A stretch of 41,204 nt of DNA from Rhodospirillales bacterium (GCA_017304945.1 JAFKLG010000101.1:1-41204), one strand, 5' to 3'. Shown: positions 1 to 8,814, counted from the first letter of the stretch. Made by a program: numbers and translations. Notes: generated by a model from the sequence alone, not told the origin.

Positions 1-292
1 GATCGCCCCTCCCACATCATCCGCGGGCCCCGACCCGCGGATCCCCACCGGCACGCCTGTGCGCATTGGGATCGCCGGGTCGAGGCCCGGCGATGACGGG
101 GGTGCCGCCGGTGCCACGCACCGGAACGGCCGCCGCGGCAATGCGCGCCGGATCGCGCCTCCCCCGTCATCCGCGAGCCCCGACCCGCAGATCGCCCCTC
201 CTCCGTCATCCGCGGGCCCCGACCCGCGGATCCCCACCGGCACCGCCTGTGCGCATGGGGATCGCCGGGTCGGGGCCCGGCGATGACGGTGG
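1..292. repeat. Palindromic repeat cluster upstream of glyQ
   Basis: Two near-identical units of about 100 bp are visible, 1-105 and 190-292, with a decayed partial copy at about 151-190. Each unit has two inverted repeats: a CCGCGGG/CCCGCGG palindrome (about 21-40 and 210-229) and an ATCGCCGGG/CCCGGCGAT palindrome (about 70-94 and 260-284). A further GC-rich remnant lies near 308-325. The region reads open in several frames but only because of its GC-rich composition; no gene with recognisable content is seen in 1-507. The units look like dispersed REP-type elements, which is an inference because only this cluster is in view. The 293-507 stretch holds the glyQ leader, with a weak promoter-like TTGCCG (415-420) and TTTATG (438-443). 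Confidence 0.7.
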
Positions 293-507
293 TGTCGCGG
301 GAGCCGCTCGACCGCCGCCCGGCGGTGACGGGGTGCCGACAATGCGGACCGTGCCGCTCCACCAAACAGCCGCGACTCGGGAACAAGCCCCAGCGAAGCC
401 GTTCCGCCCCCGCCTTGCCGGCCCCGAGCGAGGGTGCTTTATGTCGCGCCGCAAAAATCGGCGGCTGAGATCCCCTGGCGTGCCAGGGCGCCCATGCGAG
501 GAGAGTG

Positions 508-1371
508 ATGGCCAACCCCGCTCCCAGCTTCCAGGATCTGATCCTGCGGCTGACCAGTTTCTGGTCGCGGCAGGGCTGCGTCATCCTGCAGCCCTACGAC
601 GTGGAGATGGGCGCAGGTACGTTCCATCCGGCGACCACCTTGCGCGCCCTCGGCCCCAAGCCCTGGCGCGCCGCCTACGTGCAACCCAGCCGGCGCCCGA
701 CCGATGGCCGCTACGGGGAGAACCCCAACCGGCTGCAGCACTATTATCAGTATCAGGTCATCATGAAGCCGAGCCCGGAGGATGCGCAGGAGTTGTTGCT
801 CGCCTCCTACCGGGAGATCGGGCTGGATCCGTTGCGCCACGACTTCCGTTTCGTCGAGGACGATTGGGAGAGCCCGACGCTGGGCGCCTGGGGCCTGGGG
901 TGGGAAGTCTGGTGCGACGGGATGGAGGTCGGCCAGTTCACCTACTTCCAGCAGGTCGGCGGCATCTCGGTCGCGCTGCCCAGTTTCGAAATGACCTACG
1001 GGCTCGAGCGCCTGGCGATGTATGTCCAGGACAAGGAGAACGTCTACGACCTCGACTTCAACGGCGCGGGTGTGACGTACGGAGACGTGTTCCTGCGCGC
1101 CGAGCGCGAGTACAGCGCGCACAATTTCGAGTTCGCGGACACGGTGATGCTGTCCCGGCACTTCGCCGATGCCGAACGGGAATGCGCGTCATTACTGGAA
1201 CGGAAGCTGGCCCTGCCGGCCTACGACCAGTGCATCAAGGCGAGCCACGTGTTCAACCTGCTGGACGCGCGGGGCGTGATCAGCGTGACCGAACGGGCGA
1301 GCTATATCGCCCGCGTGCGCGCGCTGGCGAAAGGTTGCTGCGAGGCCTGGGTGGCGGGAGAGACGGCATGA
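508..1371 (+). CDS. glyQ: Glycine--tRNA ligase alpha subunit
   Basis: This is the catalytic alpha subunit of the heterotetrameric bacterial glycyl-tRNA synthetase, which charges tRNA-Gly with glycine in the cytoplasm together with GlyS. The 287-residue product begins with the family-typical segment containing FQDLILRLTSFW and QGCVILQPYD, followed by GAGTFHPATTLRALGP and the YVQPSRRPTDGRYGENPNR stretch of the class II active site. Length matches the family (about 290-300). ATG at 508 is preferred over the GTG at 505 because AGGAG (499-503) sits too close to 505. The stop codon overlaps the start of the next small gene (ATGA at 1368), and glyS follows, so the three are probably one translationally coupled operon. 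Confidence 0.97.
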   Translation: MANPAPSFQDLILRLTSFWSRQGCVILQPYDVEMGAGTFHPATTLRALGPKPWRAAYVQPSRRPTDGRYGENPNRLQHYYQYQVIMKPSPEDAQELLLASYREIGLDPLRHDFRFVEDDWESPTLGAWGLGWEVWCDGMEVGQFTYFQQVGGISVALPSFEMTYGLERLAMYVQDKENVYDLDFNGAGVTYGDVFLRAEREYSAHNFEFADTVMLSRHFADAERECASLLERKLALPAYDQCIKASHVFNLLDARGVISVTERASYIARVRALAKGCCEAWVAGETA

Positions 1372-1607
1372 CCCGCACCATGGTCATCACTGCTGGTCGC
1401 CGCGACGGCGTCTGCAGCGGGGCGGAGACCCGCCACGCAAACACCGCCGTGAGCCGGGCGTTCCAGCCGTCCCGCCGGGGCCGGCTCGTCGCGCGCGTGA
1501 ACTTCGGCGGCGGTTTCGCCTATGCTCGGACCGACGGATCCGCGGGCTCGCGCCTGTTCGAGCGCGATGCCGCTCACATCGATTTCGCCCCGGCGCTGAA
1601 GGACTGA
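1368..1607 (+). CDS. Small hypothetical protein between glyQ and glyS (79 aa)
   Basis: This reading frame starts on the ATGA that overlaps the glyQ stop codon and ends 2 bases before the glyS ATG, filling the gap between the two synthetase subunits exactly. About 86% of its codons end in G or C, as in neighbouring genes, which supports real coding. The product is basic in its first half (many Arg) and has a glycine-rich centre followed by FAYARTDGS and an acidic/hydrophobic tail; there is no signal peptide or membrane segment. I do not recognise the family and assign no function. It could be a spacer-derived frame, but stop-start coupling on both sides argues for translation. Confidence 0.55.
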   Translation: MTRTMVITAGRRDGVCSGAETRHANTAVSRAFQPSRRGRLVARVNFGGGFAYARTDGSAGSRLFERDAAHIDFAPALKD

Positions 1608-1609
1608 TC

Positions 1610-3667
1610 ATGCCAGCCTTCTTCCTGGAGCTGTTCAGCGAGGAAATCCCCGCGCGCATGCAGGCCCGCGCGGCGGACGATCTCGCCCGCCTGGTGACCG
1701 AGGCGCTGGGCCCGCTGTCCCCCGCCAACCTGCGCAGCTTCTACGGGCCACGCCGGCTGGCGCTCGCGGCCGATCTCGCCCCGGAGGTTGCCGCCACGGC
1801 CAGCATCGAACGCGGGCCGCGCACCAGCGCGCCGGAGCAGGCGCTGACCGGGTTCCTGCGCAAGCATGGGGCGACACGGGAGCAGCTCCGGCAGGAGGGC
1901 GACTACTGGGTGCTGGAGAAGACCGCGGCCGCGGTCTCCGCGCCGGTCCTGATCGCCGCGGCGCTGCCGGCGCTGCTGCGGCGCTTCCCCTGGCCCAAGT
2001 CGATGCGCTGGGGCGGGAGCTCCAGTTTCGTCTGGGTCCGCCCGTTGCGCCGCATCACCTGCCTGCTGGATGGCGCGGTCGTGCCGTTCGACCTGCGCGA
2101 GGGGGCCGATGACGGCCATGGCTTGGTGGCCGCCAACCTGACCGAGGGGCACCGGTTCCACGCCCCCGGCGCCTTCGCGGTCACGGGGCTGGAGGATTGG
2201 CAGCGCCAGCTCGCCGACCGCCGCGTCGTGGTGGAGGCGGCCGACCGCAAGCGCCTGATCGCCGACGGCATCGGGCGGCTCGCCGCGGAGCGGGGCCTGA
2301 CGGTGGTGGACGATCCCGGCCTGCTGGACGAGGTGGCCGGGCTGGTCGAATTTCCCATTCCGCTGCTGGGCCGCATCGCCGACGCGCACATGGATCTGCC
2401 GCCCGAGGTGATGCAGGTCTCCATGCGGGTGAACCAGCGCTATTTCGCGCTGCGCACCGCCGATGGCGCCGCCGCGCCCTGGTTCGCCTTCGTCGCCAAC
2501 ATCGCGGCCGAGGACGGCGGCGCCACCATCGTCGCCGGCAACGAGCGGGTGCTGCGGGCGCGGTTCTCCGACGCGCGGCATTTCTGGGATCTCGACCGCA
2601 AGGCGCGGCTGGAAAGCCGCGTGCCGCTGCTCGACGGCGTGACCTTCCACGCCAAGCTGGGCAGCCAGGGCGACCGGGTGGTGCGGCTGAAGCGGCTGGC
2701 CGGGATCATCGCCCCCCAGCTGGGCGCGGGCGAAGCGTTGGCCGAACGTGGCGCGGAGTTGGCCAAGGCCGACCTGGTCACCGGCATGGTGGGGGAGTTC
2801 CCCGAACTGCAAGGCGTGATGGGCGGCTACTATGCCCTGCACGATGGCGAGGACCCGCTGGTGGCGGACGCGATCCGCGACCACTACGCGCCCAAGGGCC
2901 CGTCCGACGCGGTCCCGACCGCGCCGGTGTCGATCGCGGTGGCGCTGGCCGACAAGCTGGACCAGCTCGTCGGGTTCTTCGCGATCGGCGAGCGCCCCAC
3001 CGGCGCCGGCGACCCCTACGCCCTGCGCCGTGCCGCGCTCGGCATCATCCGCATCATCCGGGAGAACCGGCTGCGGCTGGAACTGCTGCCGCTGATCGAG
3101 GCGGCCGGGGAGGCGTTCCGGCATCGCGGCATCGAGCCGGTGCCGCCGACCGACCTGCTGGACTTCCTGGCCGAACGGCTCCGCGTGCAGTTGCGGACGG
3201 AGGGTGCGCGCCACGACGTGCTCGCCGCGGTGTTCGCGGCCGGGGCGGACGACGACCTCACCCGTCTGCTCGCGCGCACCGACGCGGTGACGGGCTTCCT
3301 CGCCACCGAGGATGGCGCGAACCTGCTGACCGCGTATCGCCGCGCCGCCAACATCCTGCGGATCGAGGAGCGGAAGGACGGCCCGTTCGATACGGCGCCC
3401 GATCCGGCCTTGTTACGCGAGCCGGCGGAACTTGATCTGGATCATGCGATCCGGCAGGGCAACGTGGTATCGGCGCTGCTCGATCGAGAGGACTTCGCTG
3501 GCGCAATGGGTACGATGGCGGGACTTCGAGCGCCGCTCGACGGATTTTTCACGCACGTGACCGTCAACGCGCCCGAACCCGATTTGCGCCGCAATCGTTT
3601 GCGCCTTCTCAACCAAGTGCGGTCCACCATGGACCGCGTTGCTGATTTTTCCCGTATCGAGGGCTAA
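1610..3667 (+). CDS. glyS: Glycine--tRNA ligase beta subunit
   Basis: This is the tRNA-recognition subunit of glycyl-tRNA synthetase and partners GlyQ. The 685-residue length fits the family (about 690). The N-terminus (MPAFFLELFSEEIPARM) is the family hallmark. A central segment contains VNQRYFAL and an HD-like region around KADLVTGMVGEFPELQGVMGG, and the C-terminal part resembles the DALR-type anticodon-binding domain (ends RNRLRLLNQVRSTMDRVADF). GAAGGA (about 1598-1603) precedes the ATG, and the gene begins 2 bases after the small upstream frame, so it is probably cotranscribed with glyQ. ppdK follows after 10 bases. Confidence 0.97.
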   Translation: MPAFFLELFSEEIPARMQARAADDLARLVTEALGPLSPANLRSFYGPRRLALAADLAPEVAATASIERGPRTSAPEQALTGFLRKHGATREQLRQEGDYWVLEKTAAAVSAPVLIAAALPALLRRFPWPKSMRWGGSSSFVWVRPLRRITCLLDGAVVPFDLREGADDGHGLVAANLTEGHRFHAPGAFAVTGLEDWQRQLADRRVVVEAADRKRLIADGIGRLAAERGLTVVDDPGLLDEVAGLVEFPIPLLGRIADAHMDLPPEVMQVSMRVNQRYFALRTADGAAAPWFAFVANIAAEDGGATIVAGNERVLRARFSDARHFWDLDRKARLESRVPLLDGVTFHAKLGSQGDRVVRLKRLAGIIAPQLGAGEALAERGAELAKADLVTGMVGEFPELQGVMGGYYALHDGEDPLVADAIRDHYAPKGPSDAVPTAPVSIAVALADKLDQLVGFFAIGERPTGAGDPYALRRAALGIIRIIRENRLRLELLPLIEAAGEAFRHRGIEPVPPTDLLDFLAERLRVQLRTEGARHDVLAAVFAAGADDDLTRLLARTDAVTGFLATEDGANLLTAYRRAANILRIEERKDGPFDTAPDPALLREPAELDLDHAIRQGNVVSALLDREDFAGAMGTMAGLRAPLDGFFTHVTVNAPEPDLRRNRLRLLNQVRSTMDRVADFSRIEG

Positions 3668-3677
3668 GGGGTTGGGC

Positions 3678-6347
3678 ATGACCAAGTGGGTCTACAGCTT
3701 TGGCGCGGGCCACAATGAGGGCCGGGCGGATATGCGCAACCTGCTGGGCGGCAAGGGCGCCAACCTCGCCGAGATGGCGTCGATCGGGCTGCCTGTGCCA
3801 CCCGGCTTCACCATCACGACCGAAGTCTGCACCGCCTTCTACGAGAACCAGCGGAACTACCCCGCGGAGCTCGCCGGCCAGGTGAAGGAGGCGCTGGGCC
3901 GCGTCGAGAAGGCGGTCGGCCTGCGCTTCGGCGACCAGGCGCATCCGCTGCTGGTCTCGGTCCGCTCCGGCGCCCGCGTCTCCATGCCGGGCATGATGGA
4001 CACGGTGCTGAACCTCGGCCTGACCGACCAGACCGTGCAGGGCCTTGCCGTCGCCGCCAAGGATGAGCGCTTCGCCTGGGACAGCTATCGCCGCTTCATC
4101 CAGATGTACGGCTCCGTCGTGCTGGGGGTCGACCACCATCGGTTCGAGGAAATCATCGAGCACACCAAGCTCGAGGCCGGCGTGGTCGAGGACACCGCCC
4201 TCACCGCCGCCGACTGGCAGCGCGTGGTCACCGGCTACAAGGACCTGGTGCAGACCGAGACCGGCAAGCCGTTCCCGCAGGATCCCGAGGCGCAGCTTTG
4301 GGGCGCGATCGGGGCGGTGTTCGGCTCCTGGATGAACCCGCGCGCCATCACCTACCGCCGGCTGCACGACATCCCGGCCGAATGGGGCACGGCGGTGAAC
4401 GTGCAGGCCATGGTGTTCGGCAACATGGGTGACGATTGCGCGACCGGCGTCTGCTTCACCCGCGACCCTTCCACCGGGGAGAACGCCTTCTACGGCGAGT
4501 ACCTGGTGAATGCGCAGGGTGAGGACGTGGTGGCCGGCATCCGCACGCCGCAGCCGCTGTCCAAGGCCGCGGCCAAGAATGGCGAGGTGCCGCTCGAGGC
4601 CGCCATGCCGAACGCCTATGCGGAGCTGCTGAAGGTCCGCGAGACGCTCGAGAAGCACTACAAGGACATGCAGGACCTCGAGTTCACGGTCCAGCAGAAC
4701 AAGCTCTACATGCTGCAGACCCGCAACGGGAAGCGCACCGCCGCCGCCTCGCTGCGGATGGCGGTGGACATGGCGCGGGAAGGCCTGATCGACGAGGCGG
4801 AGGCGGTTCGCCGCGTGAACCCGGCCTCGCTCGACCAGTTGCTGCACCCGACGCTGGACCCGAAGGCGCCGCGCACGCTGCTCGCCAAGGGCCTGCCGGC
4901 CAGCCCCGGCGCCGCCTGCGGAGCCGTCGTGTTCTCGGCCGACGAGGCGGAGAGCCGCGCCGGCAAGGGCGAAGCGGTCATCCTGGTCCGGGTGGAGACG
5001 AGCCCCGAGGACATCCACGGCATGCACGCCGCCAAGGGCATCCTGACCACCCGCGGCGGCATGACCAGCCACGCCGCCGTGGTCGCCCGCGGCATGGGCC
5101 GGCCCTGCGTCGCCGGCGCCGGCGGCATCACCGTCGACTACAACGCCCAGACCCTGTCGGCCGCCGGCAAGAGCGTCCGCGCCGGGGAGATCATCACCCT
5201 GGACGGCGCCACCGGCGAGGTGTTCATCGGCTCCGTCGCCATGGTGGAGCCCGCCATGTCCGGCGATTTCGGCACCCTCATGCAGTGGGCGGACAAGCAT
5301 CGCCGCATGGGCGTGCGCGCCAACGCCGAGACCCCGATGGACGCGGAGACGGCGCGCAAGTTCGGCGCCGAAGGCATCGGCCTCTGCCGCACCGAACACA
5401 TGTTCTTCGACCCGGAGCGGATCGGCGCCGTCCGGCAGATGATCATGGCCTCCGACGAAGCCGGCCGTCGCACCGCGCTGGCCCGGCTGCTGCCCTTCCA
5501 GCGGGAGGATTTCCGCCAGCTCTTCACCATCATGGCGCCGCTGCCGGTCACCATCCGCCTGCTCGACCCGCCGCTGCACGAATTCCTGCCGCACGCGGAC
5601 ACCGAGATGCAGGAAGTGGCCGACGCCCTCGGCACCGATCTCGACGCCATCCGCCGGCGCCTCACCGAACTCGCGGAAGCCAACCCCATGCTGGGCCATC
5701 GCGGCTGCCGGCTGGGCGTGACCTTCCCGGAAATCTACGAGATGCAGGCCCGCGCGATCTTCGAGGGCGCGCTCGCGGTGGCGAAGGAGAGCGGCCAAGC
5801 CCCGCATCCGGAGATCATGATCCCGCTGGTCGGCACCCAGAAGGAACTCGAGATCACCCGCGCCCAGGTCGACAAGATCGCCAAGGAGGTCTTCGCCGAG
5901 GCCGGCAAGACGATCGACTACAGCGTCGGCACCATGATCGAGCTGCCCCGCGCCGCGATTCTGGCCGACAAGATCGCCGAGAACGCCGACTTCTTCTCCT
6001 TCGGCACCAACGACCTGACGCAGACCGTGTTCGGCCTGTCGCGCGACGACGCCGGCAAGTTCCTGCCCTTCTATGTCGAGCACGGCATCCTGCCGAAGGA
6101 TCCGTTCATCTCGATCGACGTGGAAGGCGTGGGCGAGATGGTCCGGATCGCCTCGGAAAAGGGACGCGCGGCCCGGAAGTCGCTCAAGCTGGGGATCTGC
6201 GGCGAGCATGGCGGCGATCCGGCCTCGATCGCCTTCTGCGAGAAGGTCGGGCTCGACTACGTCTCCTGCAGCCCCTACCGCGTGCCGGTGGCCCGCTTGG
6301 CCGCCGCGCAAGCGGCACTCGGGCTCGAGGCGGACCGTACCGCTTGA
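3678..6347 (+). CDS. ppdK: Pyruvate, phosphate dikinase
   Basis: The enzyme interconverts pyruvate, ATP and phosphate with PEP, AMP and pyrophosphate, linking glycolysis and gluconeogenesis in the cytoplasm. The 889-residue product has the expected order: an N-terminal ATP-grasp domain (GAGHNEG, then LLGGKGANLAEM), a swivelling phosphohistidine domain with GGMTSHAAVVARGMG and catalytic His465, and a C-terminal PEP-binding TIM barrel with FGTNDLTQ and GICGEHGGDP carrying Cys841. The ATG at 3678 has AAGGGG (3666-3671) upstream; an in-frame upstream extension to 3639 lies within glyS and is not used. Only 10 bases separate it from glyS, so readthrough from the glyQS operon is likely. The same glyS-ppdK order is known in other alphaproteobacteria. 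Confidence 0.97.
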   Translation: MTKWVYSFGAGHNEGRADMRNLLGGKGANLAEMASIGLPVPPGFTITTEVCTAFYENQRNYPAELAGQVKEALGRVEKAVGLRFGDQAHPLLVSVRSGARVSMPGMMDTVLNLGLTDQTVQGLAVAAKDERFAWDSYRRFIQMYGSVVLGVDHHRFEEIIEHTKLEAGVVEDTALTAADWQRVVTGYKDLVQTETGKPFPQDPEAQLWGAIGAVFGSWMNPRAITYRRLHDIPAEWGTAVNVQAMVFGNMGDDCATGVCFTRDPSTGENAFYGEYLVNAQGEDVVAGIRTPQPLSKAAAKNGEVPLEAAMPNAYAELLKVRETLEKHYKDMQDLEFTVQQNKLYMLQTRNGKRTAAASLRMAVDMAREGLIDEAEAVRRVNPASLDQLLHPTLDPKAPRTLLAKGLPASPGAACGAVVFSADEAESRAGKGEAVILVRVETSPEDIHGMHAAKGILTTRGGMTSHAAVVARGMGRPCVAGAGGITVDYNAQTLSAAGKSVRAGEIITLDGATGEVFIGSVAMVEPAMSGDFGTLMQWADKHRRMGVRANAETPMDAETARKFGAEGIGLCRTEHMFFDPERIGAVRQMIMASDEAGRRTALARLLPFQREDFRQLFTIMAPLPVTIRLLDPPLHEFLPHADTEMQEVADALGTDLDAIRRRLTELAEANPMLGHRGCRLGVTFPEIYEMQARAIFEGALAVAKESGQAPHPEIMIPLVGTQKELEITRAQVDKIAKEVFAEAGKTIDYSVGTMIELPRAAILADKIAENADFFSFGTNDLTQTVFGLSRDDAGKFLPFYVEHGILPKDPFISIDVEGVGEMVRIASEKGRAARKSLKLGICGEHGGDPASIAFCEKVGLDYVSCSPYRVPVARLAAAQAALGLEADRTA

Positions 6348-6412
6348 GATCTAACCCGAGTTTAATCAAGGCACTGTAGAGCGTCCTCAACCCAGCGTGC
6401 TAGTGGCGGCGG

Positions 6413-7264
6413 ATGCTGTTCCGTCGCCACGTCATTACCGGCGCCGCGCTGGGTGTCTGGCTCTCCGGGGTTCTGTCCCCCTCGGGCACGCCCGGGCTGT
6501 CGCACCCTGCTGCGGCGCGAACCTCCAGGCACCCGCCGCATCGCAAGCCCGCGCGTCCCGACCGCCGGCCGCTGGTGCTGATCGACCCCGGCCACGGCGG
6601 CAAGGATCCCGGCTGTATCGGTGCCAGCGGCACCTTCGAGAAGCACATCGCGCTCGCCGCCGCGCGTGCCCTGCGCCGCCACCTGCAGGCCGGCGGCCGC
6701 TATCGGGTTCTGCTGACCCGCGACAGCGACGTGTTCATCCCGCTGCAGGGCCGCGTCGAGATCGCCCGCCGCGCCGGCGCCGCGCTGTTCATCTCGCTGC
6801 ATGCCAACGCCTCGACGGATCGCAGCGCGCATGGCACCTGCGTCTACCGCTTCGCCTGGCGCGCCTCCGACGCCCGCGCCGCCTCGATGGCAAAATGGGA
6901 GAACAGCGCCGAACGCTTCGAGGATCCGGGGCTGCGTGGCGCCTCCCGCCAGGTGCTGCACATCCTCGCCACGCTGATGCGGCGCGAGACCCAGGTGCAC
7001 GCCGCGAAACTGCAGCAGGCCCTGGTGAAGAACCTGGCCACCCACCTCACCATGCTGCCGGTTCCGGCGCCGCATGCCCGGTTCGCCGTGCTGAGCGCCC
7101 CGGACATTCCCGGCGTGCTGGTCGAGATGGGCTTCCTGACCAACAAGAGGGACGAAGCCGCCCTGCGCTCGCCGGCCCATCGCGACCGCCTGGCGCGTTC
7201 CATACGGTTGGGCGTCGATCGGTATTTCGCCGTTGCCGCCCGGCCGGTGCGATGGCGGAGCTGA
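6413..7264 (+). CDS. N-acetylmuramoyl-L-alanine amidase (Amidase_3)
   Basis: This is a secreted zinc hydrolase that cleaves the bond between MurNAc and L-Ala of the peptide stem, acting in the periplasm during cell separation or wall turnover. Of 283 residues, the first 35 or so form a basic and hydrophobic signal-like segment. The Amidase_3 domain starts at about residue 53 (PLVLIDPGHGGKDPG). Likely zinc ligands are His61, Glu76 and His130 (ISLHAN), with catalytic Glu238 in VEMGFLTN. The protein lacks the AMIN domain of AmiC, so division-site targeting is not evident. Its 3' end overlaps the next gene by 13 bases, suggesting coexpression with the SH3 protein. Confidence 0.93.
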   Translation: MLFRRHVITGAALGVWLSGVLSPSGTPGLSHPAAARTSRHPPHRKPARPDRRPLVLIDPGHGGKDPGCIGASGTFEKHIALAAARALRRHLQAGGRYRVLLTRDSDVFIPLQGRVEIARRAGAALFISLHANASTDRSAHGTCVYRFAWRASDARAASMAKWENSAERFEDPGLRGASRQVLHILATLMRRETQVHAAKLQQALVKNLATHLTMLPVPAPHARFAVLSAPDIPGVLVEMGFLTNKRDEAALRSPAHRDRLARSIRLGVDRYFAVAARPVRWRS

Positions 7265-7908
7265 ACCCCTTGCCGGCACCGGTCCTGGCCGCGTGCGCCG
7301 CACGTCCGATGGCCGCGCGGCGCGTCGCCGCCGCCGATCGGACCTCAGCGCTCGTGGCCTGGCACTGCGTGGCGGCCTGCCTCGTCGCCGTGCTGCTGGC
7401 CGCCGGCGCCGCACAAGCGGACCCGCCGCCGACCCACGGCGCAGGTTCGGCGCGCCCCAATCTGCTCACCCGCGGCAGCGTCACCGGCTGGAAGCTGCCC
7501 CGCTTCGCGTCGCTGGAGGCCGCGGTGGTCAATCTCCGCCGTGGGCCCGGCAAGCGCTATCCGATCGACTGGGTGTATCACCGCCGCGGGTTGCCGGTGG
7601 AGATCATCCGCGAGTTCGACACCTGGCGGCAGGTCCGCATGCCCGACGGCACCACCGGCTGGGTGTACCATTCGCTGCTCACCGGGGTGCGCGGCTTCCT
7701 GGTCACGGCGCCGAACACCACGCTGCGTCGCGCGCCCCGGGCCGATGCGGCGGCCGTCGCGCATCTGCGCCGCGGCGTCATCGGGCAGCTGCGGCATTGC
7801 GAGGCGAACGCCGCCTGGTGTTCCGTGCGGCTCCAGCGCCTGAGCGGCTGGCTGCCGCGCACGGACTTCTACGGCGCCTACCCGCACGAGGCGGTGCCGT
7901 CGCGTTGA
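7252..7908 (+). CDS. Secreted protein with two bacterial SH3 domains
   Basis: The 218-residue product has an N-terminal hydrophobic segment (about residues 38-56, ending in an AQA cleavage-like site) and two SH3_4-type repeats. The first contains VVNLRRGPGKRYPIDWVYHRRG and ends at GWVYHSLLTG; the second contains TTLRRAPRADAAAVAHLRRG and GWLPRTDFYG, with a nearby pair of cysteines (HCEANAAWC) that could form a disulfide. Such domains usually bind peptidoglycan or other wall ligands. ATG 7252 overlaps the amidase end by 13 bases; ATG 7309 is a possible alternative that would place the signal peptide closer to the N-terminus. A role as periplasmic partner of the amidase is inferred from the overlap. 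Confidence 0.85.
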   Translation: MAELNPLPAPVLAACAARPMAARRVAAADRTSALVAWHCVAACLVAVLLAAGAAQADPPPTHGAGSARPNLLTRGSVTGWKLPRFASLEAAVVNLRRGPGKRYPIDWVYHRRGLPVEIIREFDTWRQVRMPDGTTGWVYHSLLTGVRGFLVTAPNTTLRRAPRADAAAVAHLRRGVIGQLRHCEANAAWCSVRLQRLSGWLPRTDFYGAYPHEAVPSR

Positions 7909-7942
7909 CGAACCGTACACCGGCGTGCGGCATCCTGCCGGC

Positions 7943-8605
7943 ATGCCCGAACCCGCGCCCGCGCTGATCCGCCCGGAGGATGCCGACGCCCAGCCCCGGG
8001 TCGTGCGCGCCAACTATTTCGGGGTGAACGCGATCTCCATGCTGCGTCGCGCGCATGACGCGCGCTTCGCCACCCGGTATTTCCGCGGCAATGGCATCGA
8101 CGTGGGGGGCGGGCTCGATTCCCTGGCGCTGTGCCAGGAGCTGTTTCCCGCCATCCGCCGCGTGTTCGTCTATGACCGCGAGCACGGGGACGCCCAGACG
8201 CTGGCCAACGTGGCCGAGGCGAGCTTCGACTTCCTGTATTCCTCCCACTGCCTGGAACATCTGCCCGACCCGCGTGCCGCGCTTGCGGCCTGGCTGCGGG
8301 TGGTGCGCTCGGGCGGTCACCTGGTGATCGCGGTCCCCGACGAAGACCTCTACGAGCAGGGGCGCTGGCCGTCCGCCTTCAATCCGGACCACCGCTGGAC
8401 CTTCACGCTGTACAAGTCCCGGTCCTGGTCGCCGGTCTCGCTCAACCTGCTCGACCTCGTGCGGGAGGTGGGCGATCGCGCGCTCCCGCTGGCGCTGGGG
8501 CGCATGGACCATTGCTACCGGCAGGCGCTGCAGGGAAGCGGCTTCGACCAGACGCGCACGCCGATGGCGGAGGCAGCGATCGAGATCGTGCTGCAACGGC
8601 TCTAG
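7943..8605 (+). CDS. Class I SAM-dependent methyltransferase
   Basis: The 220-residue product has a motif I-like GIDVGGGLDS (residues 51-60), an acidic strand at VFVYDRE (74-80), and SSHCLEHLPDP (100-110), the post-II motif of Methyltransf_11 proteins. The DEDLYEQGRWP stretch is typical of small methyltransferases found in glycan or cell-surface loci. Substrate unknown. ATG 7943 is chosen over GTG 7925. The TAG stop codon lies inside the terminal inverted repeat of a 105-bp palindromic element, so the original C-terminus may have been altered by that element. It is 34 bases downstream of the SH3 gene. Confidence 0.85.
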   Translation: MPEPAPALIRPEDADAQPRVVRANYFGVNAISMLRRAHDARFATRYFRGNGIDVGGGLDSLALCQELFPAIRRVFVYDREHGDAQTLANVAEASFDFLYSSHCLEHLPDPRAALAAWLRVVRSGGHLVIAVPDEDLYEQGRWPSAFNPDHRWTFTLYKSRSWSPVSLNLLDLVREVGDRALPLALGRMDHCYRQALQGSGFDQTRTPMAEAAIEIVLQRL

Positions 8606-8706
8606 AGCGTGATCGGCGGAGGCGTGTTCGCCCGAGCCGTGAATCACGCGATCAGACAAGCTCCTGGAGCCTGCCGGCGAGCGAACGTGAGCCGGACAGG
8701 CTCTAG
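8602..8706. repeat. 105-bp palindromic element overlapping a stop codon
   Basis: The segment is bounded by CTAGAGC (8602-8608) and its inverse GCTCTAG (8700-8706). Inside are two further inverted repeats: GCGTGAT (8607-8613) with ATCACGC (8643-8649), and AGCCTGCCGGC (8668-8678) with GCCGGACAGGCT (8691-8702, one bulged base). Terminal inverted repeats and nested hairpins suggest a small mobile or REP-like element. It also could act as a transcription terminator for the methyltransferase gene, although it lacks a T-run. Dispersal in the genome cannot be tested here. Confidence 0.55.
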
Positions 8707-8714
8707 GTTCTGTG

Positions 8715-8728
8715 GACTCTTGGGAGTC
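8715..8728. repeat. Short perfect hairpin GACTC-TTGG-GAGTC
   Basis: A 5-bp perfect stem with a 4-base loop lies just after the palindromic element, between the convergent methyltransferase and deacetylase genes. It may help transcription termination from either side. The rest of 8729-8814 shows nothing definite. Confidence 0.35.
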
Positions 8729-8814
8729 TAGGGTGGCTCTCGCGGCTCGCCACCTGATCGTGCCGGCGATACGACCCCGCTGGTGTCGCGAAGCGCCGTC
8801 CCCCGGCGCACCCG

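Noticed and set aside
1..292. A CRISPR array
   Set aside because: The repeats are long double palindromes with no regular spacers or cas genes nearby.
66..1367. The upstream part of the frame that ends at 1607
   Set aside because: It runs through palindromic repeats and the glyQ gene in another frame; only the 1368-1607 tail is retained as a gene candidate.
3609..6311. A 900-codon open frame antisense to ppdK
   Set aside because: It mirrors the strongly supported ppdK gene, has low-complexity His/Gly/Ala-rich content and arises from high GC at third positions.
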